A stretch of DNA of 28,057 nt from assembly GCA_964591245.1 (NCBI GenBank), contig CAZPZZ010000044.1, positions 1 to 28,057 of the forward strand, written 5' to 3'. Position numbers and translations under genes: made by a program. The notes beneath the pieces are model-generated. The model saw only the letters and a program-made list of their open reading frames with translations. It made no database searches and was not told where the DNA came from. The stretch is from CAZPZZ01 sp964591245. Its GTDB lineage: Bacteria; Acidobacteriota; Vicinamibacteria; Vicinamibacterales; UBA8438. Positions 1 through 6,662 of the stretch are shown one piece after another. Each line of letters begins with the position of its first letter. Position 1 is the stretch's first letter.

Positions 1-609
1 GGAGCGACGGCATATCACCGCGACCGCTGGCGATCCTATTGGCGTTGTCGCGTCTGTGCGCTGGTCTACGTGTCGCCCTCGTCGCATCCCACTCCCCAAG
101 CAGAGAAAGCCCGCTACGATCAACATCAGAACGACCCCGGGGATAACCGGTATCGACAATTCCTGTCCCAGCTGTCCATCCCACTACTCGACCGTGTGGC
201 ACCGGGAGCTGTCGGTCTCGACTTTGGCTCGGGCCCCGGTCCGCCCCTCGGTCCCATGCTGACCGAGGCCGGCCTCAGCGTACAGCTCTATGACCCTTTC
301 TACGCCCCCAATGCCGCCGTCTGGACACGGCGCTACGACTTCATCACCGCCAGTGAGGTGGTCGAACACCTCCACGCGCCCCGCAAAGAACTAGCCAGGC
401 TCTTCTCGGCCCTCAAGCCTGGTGGCTACCTCGGTATCCTGACCCAATGGATTATCGACGACAACGTCTTTATCCGCTCACGGTACATACGCGATCCAAC
501 CCACGTCTGCTTTTTCAGCGCATTCACCTGTACCTGGATCGCTCGTCATTGGGCAGTCTCGCTCGAGCTCCCCGGGCGTGGCGTCTCCCTGTTCCGAACG
601 CCTCCATAG
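1..609 (+). CDS. Class I SAM-dependent methyltransferase, 5'-truncated
   Basis: The frame is open from the first base of the window, so the N-terminus is missing; an in-frame GTG at 70 is internal. The visible start carries a CxxC (RCRVCALVYV), half of the zinc-ribbon-like head that precedes the methyltransferase domain in this family. Next come a glycine-rich SAM-binding motif (LDFGSGPG), an acidic strand end (LYDPFYAP), the TASEVVEHLHAP segment, and LKPGGYLGILTQ. The C-terminal RDPTHVCFF stretch is typical of a bacterial family of about 200-230 residues. The substrate cannot be told from sequence. It is followed by 180 bp without a gene and then the RRM protein. The methyltransferase fold is clear; the precise family is from recall of similar proteins. 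Confidence 0.85.
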   Translation, partial: GATAYHRDRWRSYWRCRVCALVYVSPSSHPTPQAEKARYDQHQNDPGDNRYRQFLSQLSIPLLDRVAPGAVGLDFGSGPGPPLGPMLTEAGLSVQLYDPFYAPNAAVWTRRYDFITASEVVEHLHAPRKELARLFSALKPGGYLGILTQWIIDDNVFIRSRYIRDPTHVCFFSAFTCTWIARHWAVSLELPGRGVSLFRTPP

Positions 610-775
610 CGATGGCTCAACTTGTTCGAGCGCATCGACTTCGCCGTTTTGCGTTTCACCGGATGACAGGGTATGCTGGGCGAGTTAGCAGATTTGATTG
701 GATTAATGCTGTCACAGGTCCGCCATTTGCCGCCTCCTACCGAAGGATGCGTTCACCGATGTGGCCTGTTTGGCA

Positions 776-784
776 AGAGGGAGG
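776..784 (+). promoter_or_regulatory. Shine-Dalgarno that points to an ATC start codon
   Basis: The sequence AGAGGGAGG contains a perfect GGAGG (780-784) and lies 6 nt before an in-frame ATC at 791. No ATG, GTG or TTG sits at a suitable distance. The upstream in-frame GTG at 761 has only an AAGGA 13 nt before it. The spacing argues that translation of the RRM protein begins at ATC. Confidence 0.6.
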
Positions 785-790
785 CACACC

Positions 791-1165
791 ATCTCTTCAC
801 GAATCTTCGTCGGTAACCTCAGCTACGAAACCTCGCAAGCGGACCTCGAATCCCTCTTCGGACAAGTCGGCCCGGTCAAAGAGGTATTCCTTCCACTCGA
901 CCGCGCCACAGACAAACCCCGAGGCTTCGCTTTCGTTGAATTCGGCGATGCAGCCGCTGTCTCCGAAGCAATCGAAAAACTTGACGGCACCGAACTCAAT
1001 GGCCGTAATCTCCGTGTCAGTGAAGCTCGGGATCGCGCACCGCGCCCATCAGCCCCGGGTGGCGGCTTCATGGACGACGGTCCTCCCTCGATGGACTTCG
1101 GTCGTAAACCTGCAAAACCCAAGGGAAGTCGTCGCGGCCTACGCGGCCGGAAGCGGGGCTTCTAG
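791..1165 (+). CDS. RRM-domain RNA-binding protein, apparent AUC start
   Basis: This is a small single-RRM protein of about 124 residues. RNP2 (RIFVGNLSY) and RNP1 (RGFAFVEF) are both intact, with LDGTELNGRNLRV after them. A basic, Gly/Arg/Lys-rich tail (GSRRGLRGRKRGF) follows, the usual layout of bacterial cold- or stress-associated RRM proteins that bind single-stranded RNA. Homologues typically start M-S-x-R-[IL]-F-V-G-N-L, which matches initiation at ATC 791 (codons ATC TCT TCA CGA). A GTG start at 761 would add ten unconserved residues (MACLARGRHT). Conserved RNP motifs make the gene firm; the start codon is an inference from the ribosome-binding site and family length. A sequencing error converting ATG to ATC cannot be excluded. 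Confidence 0.85.
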   Translation: MSSRIFVGNLSYETSQADLESLFGQVGPVKEVFLPLDRATDKPRGFAFVEFGDAAAVSEAIEKLDGTELNGRNLRVSEARDRAPRPSAPGGGFMDDGPPSMDFGRKPAKPKGSRRGLRGRKRGF

Positions 1166-1280
1166 CGGGTCGACGCATCTGGCACCCGACGACAATCACT
1201 CGTCAGGGCCGTATTTCCCACTGACTCCGCTCCGTAACACGCTTCGGTCTCTTCGGAAATAGAGTAACGTCTCAGCACGC

Positions 1281-2096
1281 GTGCGGATAATGACCAGAAA
1301 CGCCGTGGGTCTGCCAACGAAGTTGGCTCACCCACAGCTCACCGTACACTGGACACTTTTCTTCGCGGTCCTCGCCTGTGTCGTCGCGACAAGCCCCCTC
1401 CGCGCCACGACACTCGCCATCGTACGGACGCAGGAACAAGTCATCATCGCGGCTGATAGCTTGCTGATCTGGTACGGCGGAGACAGACGTCCTCAGCTTG
1501 CCTGCAAGGTCGATGCACACGCCGACGTCATCTTCGCGATGGCTGGCCTAGTCCGGAGTCCAGAAAACGACTTTGACGCCAATCGTCTGACTCATACCGT
1601 GCTGCGTACACCAGGCCCACTCTCCGAACGTATGCGTGTCCTGGAGCGACTGCTCCGAGACCGATTGCACGGGACGCTGACCGGTATCCGACGAAACCTT
1701 CCTGGCCTGCTTGCTGACCAATTCGAATCAGGCTTCGTCTTGAACATCACACTCGCCACCGTGCGCAACCGCATCGCCTCTCTCGAGATGCGAGATTTCT
1801 ATGCCGAAACGACGCCCGGCGGCGCACTCCAGTTACGCGTCGCCCGCATGAGTTGTCCACGGGACTGCGCACAACCCGCAGAAATCTTCGGGGTGGGCGA
1901 AACCACGGCGATGATGAATTACCTGGACACACTGCCCGGCATCCCGTCCGAGCTTCCGGATTTAGCCGAGCACCTGGTCCGACTCGAAATCGCGGACCAA
2001 CCGGCACTCGTCGCCCCGCCGATAGATGTCGTACGCGTGGGATCCAACGGCATCCAGTGGCTGCAGCGGAAACCCGCCTGCACTGGATCGCCATGA
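1281..2096 (+). CDS. Exported proteasome/HslV-like Ntn hydrolase (predicted)
   Basis: The 271-residue protein starts at GTG 1281 or ATG 1290; neither has a clear ribosome site. A hydrophobic export segment (TLFFAVLACVVATSPLRA) ends just before TTLAIVRTQ. Counting that Thr as residue 1, the sequence follows a proteasome beta/HslV chain: Thr1-Thr2, VIIAADS with Asp at 17, a Lys at 34 (33 in proteasomes), VIFAMAG (the strand before the S4 region), a late FGVGETTA resembling the GSG turn near Ser129, and a C-terminal PPIDVVRVGSNGIQWL like the GGPIDVxxI strand of beta subunits. Signal peptidase cleavage would expose the catalytic Thr without autoprocessing. Two Cys (192, 196) lie in SCPRDC. It could instead be an inactive relative. 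The family assignment is by motif reading, not by search. Confidence 0.6.
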   Translation: MRIMTRNAVGLPTKLAHPQLTVHWTLFFAVLACVVATSPLRATTLAIVRTQEQVIIAADSLLIWYGGDRRPQLACKVDAHADVIFAMAGLVRSPENDFDANRLTHTVLRTPGPLSERMRVLERLLRDRLHGTLTGIRRNLPGLLADQFESGFVLNITLATVRNRIASLEMRDFYAETTPGGALQLRVARMSCPRDCAQPAEIFGVGETTAMMNYLDTLPGIPSELPDLAEHLVRLEIADQPALVAPPIDVVRVGSNGIQWLQRKPACTGSP

Positions 2097-2142
2097 CCTG
2101 CGCCAGAGGAACACCGCTTCACTGGTCTCCCCCAGCGCACGC

Positions 2143-2168
2143 CTGGGCGGGCCACATGGCCCGCCCAG
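2143..2168. terminator. GC-rich hairpin between convergent genes
   Basis: A perfect 11-bp inverted repeat (CTGGGCGGGCC / GGCCCGCCCAG) encloses a 4-nt ACAT loop. It lies between the stops of the proteasome-like gene (+) and the PQQ dehydrogenase gene (-). Neither side has a T tract, so it is either a bidirectional hairpin barrier or an mRNA 3'-end stabiliser rather than a textbook intrinsic terminator. Confidence 0.55.
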
Positions 2169-2179
2169 CATACAGGGCC

Positions 2180-4141
2180 CTACGGCAATGCGAAGGCCAA
2201 CGTCCGCCCTGGCGTATTGACATCGCCAGAAGCTACCAGAAGATACTGTCTCCCGTCAGCAAGATAGGTCACCGGCGGAGCAATCGACCCAGCCGGCAGT
2301 TCGGTCTCCCACACCACGTCACCGGTGGCTTTGTCATACGCGCGGAAAGTTCGACCGCCGTAGTTGGTGACGATCTCTGGCGGCATCCCCTCGGGCACAC
2401 GGGCCCCGCCAGGCCGATTGGTGGACCCTTCACCAAGGAAGAGCAACGTCTTTGTCAACAGCGGCCCAGGTCGTCCGGGAACGCCGAGTTTGCCGAGATT
2501 AAGATGCTGGATGGCCGGATGGTCTCGCGGGCCATCACCATTTGCCGCCATCCACACGATTTCTCCCCGATTCATGTCGATCGCGGTGATACGACCATAA
2601 GGTGGCTTGAAGAGCGGCAACCCACGAGGGCCACCAATCCACTGACGGCTCCCCTTCACGAAAGCCAAATTTGTCCGGTCCGGATTCCCTTCGAGAACAT
2701 CCGCCACAAACGGAGACGTGATCGAAGGAATGTACAGATACCCCGTCTCCGGATCGAACGCTCCGCCCTGCACATCGGCCCCACCCTGAGACCCGGGGAG
2801 TTGAATCGTGCCCCGCTTGTCGTTCGGACCGTCACCGCGCACAGACGGTGGCGTGAACATGGGCCCTATGACATACCGGTCGGTAATCGCAATCGCTTCC
2901 GCACGCAGTTCTGGCGTGAAGTCAATCAGATTTTCGATTGTCGCCCCCTGCCGGTCGAATGCCGGGGGTTTGGTCGGGAAGGGCTGTGTCAGCGCGGTCT
3001 TCTCACCCGGCGTACCCGATTGCGGGACGGGACGTTCCTCAATCGGCCACACAGGGTCACCCGTTGCACGATCAAACACGAAAACAAAGGCCTGCTTTGT
3101 CAGTTGAGCCACTGCCTTGATCTCTCGTCCGTCGACGGTGATGTCCATCAAGATCGGTGCCGCCGGAGGGTCATAGTCCCAGAGTCCGTGATGTACCGTC
3201 TGAAAATGCCAGACCCGGTCTCCAGTCGTCGCGTCAACGCAGACGATACTCTGACCATAGAGGTTGTCACCTCCGCGATGGCCTCCATACATGTCGTTGG
3301 TCGGTGACGTGACCGGCATGTAGACGTAACCGAGTTCCTCATCAGCGCTGAACAAGGACCACACCGGGGCGTGACCTGAGTATTGCCAGGAATCGTCCTC
3401 CCAGCTATCGGTCCCAAACTCCCCCGCTTGCGGGATGGTATGAAACACCCAGCGTAACTCGCCGGTCCGCACGTCGAACGCCCGAACGTCCCCGCGAATT
3501 GCTTCCTTGGTCTGAAACGTGTCCGACATCGACTGTCCCAACACGACCACATCGCGGATGACGGTCGGCGCGCCACCCCATCGGTAACGAGCCCCCTCAG
3601 CGAGTCCGATCGTCAAATGCACACGACCACCATCGCCAAAATCCTCGAAGCGCTCGCCAGTTCCTGGATGCAACGCATAGAGATATTCACCGCGCTGCGC
3701 CAGAATCCGAGACTCGGTTCCATCCGTCCAGAAGGCCACGCCACGGGTACCAGCCCCGCGCAGATCAGTCATCCCACCAAAGGGTTCCTGGGTCCAACGC
3801 GTCTCACCGGTGGTCACGTCAAATGCCTCGACCAGGCCAATCGAGTTCGGCACATAGCCCGTTCCGTCAATGATTAGCGGCGCGGCACTCGATACGTTCG
3901 AGTAACGGAGGTCTTCATCCATCGCCAGGTAGGACGGATCGACAAGGGGACGAGTCCAGGCCACTTGCAGCGAACCCACGTTGTCGGCATTGATCTGGTC
4001 TAGTGGTGAATACTTCGTGCTACCCAGATCCCCCGCAAAGCTCCCCCATTCGCCATCCGCAGCTCCCTGCTGGGCCACCGCACCAGGAGCGATGAACATC
4101 AAACTGATCACCGTCAACCGCAACATCACATGAGGACGCAT
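2180..4141 (-). CDS. Exported PQQ-dependent dehydrogenase (quinoprotein beta-propeller)
   Basis: About 653 residues. The start at 4141 is preferred because GAAGGGGGA lies 9 nt upstream and it gives a clean signal peptide (MRPHVMLRLT..., cut after APGAVA). An ATG 12 codons earlier (4177) sits almost on the predicted transcript start. The N-terminus WGSFAGDLGSTKYSPLDQI is the first propeller blade of quinoprotein glucose/alcohol dehydrogenases. Blade repeats of the form AFDVTTGETRW, CVDATTGDRVWHFQ and FDRATGDPVW recur, and the late GSQGGADVQGGAFDPETGYLYIPS is the conserved PQQ-site region. No cytochrome c CxxCH motif is present, so electrons must pass to a separate acceptor. The substrate is unknown. 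It is the last gene of a three-gene minus-strand run. Confidence 0.85.
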   Translation of the reverse strand: MRPHVMLRLTVISLMFIAPGAVAQQGAADGEWGSFAGDLGSTKYSPLDQINADNVGSLQVAWTRPLVDPSYLAMDEDLRYSNVSSAAPLIIDGTGYVPNSIGLVEAFDVTTGETRWTQEPFGGMTDLRGAGTRGVAFWTDGTESRILAQRGEYLYALHPGTGERFEDFGDGGRVHLTIGLAEGARYRWGGAPTVIRDVVVLGQSMSDTFQTKEAIRGDVRAFDVRTGELRWVFHTIPQAGEFGTDSWEDDSWQYSGHAPVWSLFSADEELGYVYMPVTSPTNDMYGGHRGGDNLYGQSIVCVDATTGDRVWHFQTVHHGLWDYDPPAAPILMDITVDGREIKAVAQLTKQAFVFVFDRATGDPVWPIEERPVPQSGTPGEKTALTQPFPTKPPAFDRQGATIENLIDFTPELRAEAIAITDRYVIGPMFTPPSVRGDGPNDKRGTIQLPGSQGGADVQGGAFDPETGYLYIPSITSPFVADVLEGNPDRTNLAFVKGSRQWIGGPRGLPLFKPPYGRITAIDMNRGEIVWMAANGDGPRDHPAIQHLNLGKLGVPGRPGPLLTKTLLFLGEGSTNRPGGARVPEGMPPEIVTNYGGRTFRAYDKATGDVVWETELPAGSIAPPVTYLADGRQYLLVASGDVNTPGRTLAFALP

Positions 4142-4185
4142 CGATAGATATCCCCCTTCAAAAGTCTTCCTGTTCATTGGCCTGG

Positions 4186-4191
4186 ATTATA
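4186..4191 (-). promoter_or_regulatory. -10 element for the PQQ dehydrogenase
   Basis: A perfect TATAAT on the minus strand lies in the 62-nt gap between the thioesterase stop and the chosen PQQ start (4141). It would place transcription start near 4179, giving a leader of about 38 nt. No good -35 hexamer is visible at 16-18 nt. Confidence 0.4.
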
Positions 4192-4203
4192 GCCGGCCAG
4201 AGG

Positions 4204-4641
4204 TCATCCCCTCACCGGACGGACCGTCCCATCGGTCCGAACCAACCGTTTCACAATGCCGCTGTAGCTCAGCAGCGTCCGCTCACCCGCCACCAAGAGC
4301 CCGCGCACGAACGCCAGGGACCTGGTGCGTCGCACAACCTCCGCGGTCGATTCGATCAGGTCTCCGACCTCGCCCGGCGCAGTGAACTCACAGTTCAACG
4401 ACACCGTCACACACCGCTCACCATTCAACCCATGAATCGCCGTGAGACACAGCGCATAATCGGCAAATGTCATGAGCATGCCACCATGGATCTGACCACC
4501 GGTGTTGGCGTGCTTCTGCTCCGCGACGAACGCGAACCGCAATTTGCCGTCCCCCTCGTCCTTGTAGCTGAGAGGCCCGACGAGATCCTCGAAGGGGTCG
4601 ACGTACTCGAAGAGACGATAGCCGTCGGGAATCGTTGCCAT
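4204..4641 (-). CDS. PaaI-family hotdog thioesterase
   Basis: A 145-residue single hotdog-fold protein. The signature HANTGGQIHGGMLMTFADYAL (residues 44-64) matches the PaaI/YdiI type acyl-CoA thioesterases: HxN turn, HGG at the start of the hot-dog helix, and the acidic residue (Asp61) used as general base. VSLNCEFTAPGEVGDLI is the second conserved strand pair. It likely hydrolyses small or aromatic acyl-CoA thioesters in the cytoplasm; the substrate is not readable. Its ATG lies one base past the TGA of the upstream HAD gene, and its ribosome site (AGGG) overlaps the end of that gene, so the two are probably translationally coupled. Confidence 0.85.
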   Translation of the reverse strand: MATIPDGYRLFEYVDPFEDLVGPLSYKDEGDGKLRFAFVAEQKHANTGGQIHGGMLMTFADYALCLTAIHGLNGERCVTVSLNCEFTAPGEVGDLIESTAEVVRRTRSLAFVRGLLVAGERTLLSYSGIVKRLVRTDGTVRPVRG

Positions 4642-4642
4642 A

Positions 4643-5284
4643 TCACCCTAGATCGAGAACCTCCGCAGGCTGTGCCAACCAGTGGTCGGGTTGGCACGGT
4701 TCGAGACGCTCGCGGGTGAACGGCCCCCACAACGCCACGGCCATGGAAACCCCCGCCGCTTTGCCCGCCAGACAATCCGTCGGCGAATCTCCAATAAACA
4801 CCGTCTCCTTTGCCGTGCTCTCCAGGCGATTCATCGCTTGAGTCACCGGCATCGGACTTGGCTTGTGCTCAACCACATCGTCGGCCGTCACAAGCACATC
4901 GAAGAAGTTCGCCAAGCCGCAGTGACGAAGACCGTGCACGGCACCGACGCGGTTCTTGCTCGTGACGATCCCCATGCCCACGCCGCGCGACTGCAATGCG
5001 GCCAGCACGTCCCGCACACCGTCGAATGGCTCCACCATTCGATCGTGGTGCTCCCGGTTGTGGGCACGATACGTATCAACCATCCGCGCCACCTCCTCAT
5101 CATCGCGAGCATAGCGCGCAAGCTGAGGGCGCAGCGGGGTCCCGAACCCGGACCGCCATTCGCGATCGGGGGGCACTTGCCCTCTATGCGTCCTCATCGT
5201 ATGCCGAAATGACGACATTATCAGCTCGGTGGAGTCGATCAGGGTGCCGTCAAGATCGAATAAGAACGTCGAAAGGCGGGACAT
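4643..5284 (-). CDS. HAD-superfamily phosphatase (phosphoglycolate phosphatase-like)
   Basis: 213 residues from ATG 5284. All four HAD motifs are present: motif I FDLDGTLIDS (Asp10 nucleophile, Asp12), motif II IVTSK (Thr108/Ser109), motif III Lys141 in EHKPSP, and motif IV FIGDSPTDCLAG (Asp166, Asp170). The alpha-helical cap between motifs I and II fits the Gph/PpaX class that dephosphorylates 2-phosphoglycolate or similar small phosphates. The open frame extends 31 codons further upstream, but the extra residues are unconserved and would run past the -10 element. No strong ribosome site precedes 5284, and the predicted leader is only about 15 nt. First gene of the run HAD, thioesterase, PQQ dehydrogenase. 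Confidence 0.85.
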   Translation of the reverse strand: MSRLSTFLFDLDGTLIDSTELIMSSFRHTMRTHRGQVPPDREWRSGFGTPLRPQLARYARDDEEVARMVDTYRAHNREHHDRMVEPFDGVRDVLAALQSRGVGMGIVTSKNRVGAVHGLRHCGLANFFDVLVTADDVVEHKPSPMPVTQAMNRLESTAKETVFIGDSPTDCLAGKAAGVSMAVALWGPFTRERLEPCQPDHWLAQPAEVLDLG

Positions 5285-5305
5285 CACAGCTAGCCGGGGA
5301 TCGCC

Positions 5306-5311
5306 ATTATA
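5306..5311 (-). promoter_or_regulatory. -10 element for the HAD-thioesterase pair
   Basis: A perfect TATAAT on the minus strand, 21 nt from the HAD start codon, would start transcription near 5299. A -35 match is not visible. It is the same form as the -10 elements at 4186-4191 and 26316-26321. Confidence 0.4.
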
Positions 5312-5483
5312 CTCATTTGCGCGGGAACGCAGCATCGAACTTCCCGACTCCCCCCCCGGGCGATCCACCGGCGGCACCTCTTCCCCGGGCTTACTCCGCC
5401 ATGCTGATCACACATCGAAAACACGTGCCCGGCCTTACCGCGCCGCCTCATCATCTAGAATGGGCCTCGGGTGACCGCCCCCG

Positions 5484-5498
5484 ATGAGTGGCACTCAT
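5484..5498. promoter_or_regulatory. 15-bp palindrome upstream of the cysteine desulfurase
   Basis: ATGAGTG-G-CACTCAT is a perfect inverted repeat of 7-bp arms around one base, ending 30 nt before the cysteine desulfurase start. A possible -10 (TAGAAT, 5456-5461) lies upstream, which would put the palindrome just inside the transcript, a position used by repressors. The binding protein is unknown. The ATG in the left arm is in frame with the gene but lacks a ribosome site. Confidence 0.35.
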
Positions 5499-5528
5499 TG
5501 CGAGGCATCCTGGGTGGAGGCACCAGCA

Positions 5529-6662
5529 ATGGACAATCCAGATATCTATCTCGACTACAACGCCAGCACTCCGGTCCTGCCCGAAATCGCCGATGCCATG
5601 CGTCCCTTTCTCTCTGATCACTTCGGAAACCCGTCGAGCACACATTGGGCGGGCGCACCAGCCAGAGTCGCCACCGAGCACGCCCGGAGCCAGATCGCCT
5701 CTCTGATCGGCTGCGCACCTGATGAGATATTACTGACGAGCGGAGGCAGCGAAGCAAACAATCATGCGATCAAGGGCACCGTCTTGAATGCGACGTCGTC
5801 GCCACACCTGATCACGACCGCCATCGAGCACCCCGCTGTACTCGAACCGTGTCGCGCCGCCGCAGAATGGGGCGCGCGGGTGACTGTAGTACCAGTCGAC
5901 CAATATGGCATTGTGGACCCAGATGATATCCGACGTGCCATTACCCCACAGACCGTGCTCATCAGTGTGATGCACGCCAACAATGAAGTTGGTTCGATGC
6001 AGCCAATCACCGCCATCGCCACCCTCGCACGGGAACACGACATTCTCTGTCACACTGACGCCGCGCAGTCTGCAGGCAAGGTGCCCACCCTCGTGAAGGA
6101 GCTCGGCGTCGACCTCCTCAGTCTTGCGGGACACAAACTCTATGCTCCCAAGGGAGTGGGGGCACTCTATGTTCGTCAAGGCGTCCGGTTAACACCACTC
6201 ATCCATGGCGGCGGCCATGAACGAGGGCAGCGAGCCGGCACCGAAAGCGCGCTCCTGGCCGCAGGACTCGGCGCAGCCTGTTCGCTCGCCGAACGAGACC
6301 CGTGTGCTCTCCGATTACGTGCGCTCCGTGACCGCTTCTGGCAGGGGCTCCACACGCGCCTCGGAGACCGCGTGGTGCTGAACGGCCACCCCGTCCGCCG
6401 CCTCCCGAACACCTTGAGTGTCGCCTTCCCCGGCCACCGAGGAGACGAGGTGCTCTCACAGTTGCCAGGCGTTGCCGCATCCACCGGGTCGGCATGTCAT
6501 ACCGGAGAAGCCAAGCTGTCCCCGGTGTTATCCGCGATGGGGGTCTCGCCAGAAGTCGGCATCGGCACCATACGCTTCAGCGTCGGCCGTGGGACAAACG
6601 ATCACCAGATCGATCACGTCGTCCGTCAAATCGAGAAATATCTATGCGCCACTTCTCATTAA
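5529..6662 (+). CDS. Cysteine desulfurase (NifS/IscS family)
   Basis: 377 residues, a PLP enzyme that converts cysteine to alanine and a protein-bound persulfide for Fe-S cluster and thiocofactor synthesis. The start at 5529 has a GGAGG 8 nt upstream; an in-frame ATG at 5484 does not. Visible hallmarks: YLDYNASTPV, FGNPSSTHWAG, LLTSGGSEANNHA, EHPAVLE (His101), MHANNEVGSMQPI, HTDAAQSAGK (Asp177, Gln180), the PLP lysine in LAGHKLYAPKGVG (Lys203), RAGTES, and the catalytic loop STGSACHTGEAKLSP with Cys323. The loop reads SACHTG rather than the SACTSG usual in IscS, which suggests a specialised rather than housekeeping IscS. No IscU, IscR or SUF gene is adjacent. The 3' end overlaps the next gene by 19 nt. 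Confidence 0.92.
   Translation: MDNPDIYLDYNASTPVLPEIADAMRPFLSDHFGNPSSTHWAGAPARVATEHARSQIASLIGCAPDEILLTSGGSEANNHAIKGTVLNATSSPHLITTAIEHPAVLEPCRAAAEWGARVTVVPVDQYGIVDPDDIRRAITPQTVLISVMHANNEVGSMQPITAIATLAREHDILCHTDAAQSAGKVPTLVKELGVDLLSLAGHKLYAPKGVGALYVRQGVRLTPLIHGGGHERGQRAGTESALLAAGLGAACSLAERDPCALRLRALRDRFWQGLHTRLGDRVVLNGHPVRRLPNTLSVAFPGHRGDEVLSQLPGVAASTGSACHTGEAKLSPVLSAMGVSPEVGIGTIRFSVGRGTNDHQIDHVVRQIEKYLCATSH

Noticed and set aside
645..675. Possible promoter TTGCGT-N17-TATGCT before the RRM gene
   Set aside because: Only three and four consensus matches in the two hexamers, too weak to report as a feature.
447..1262. 271-codon plus-strand open frame overlapping the methyltransferase and RRM genes
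   Set aside because: It runs out of frame through two genes with clear domain motifs and has a Ser/Arg/Pro-rich shadow composition.
1853..3307. Long plus-strand open frame (484 codons)
   Set aside because: It is antisense to the PQQ dehydrogenase for most of its length, is Arg/His/Pro-rich, and has no recognisable motif; the minus strand carries clear propeller repeats.
6494..6643. N-terminal extension of the M14 carboxypeptidase into the cysteine desulfurase gene
   Set aside because: The 50 extra residues are Arg/Ser-rich and would bury the lipoprotein signal sequence that begins at ATG 6644.
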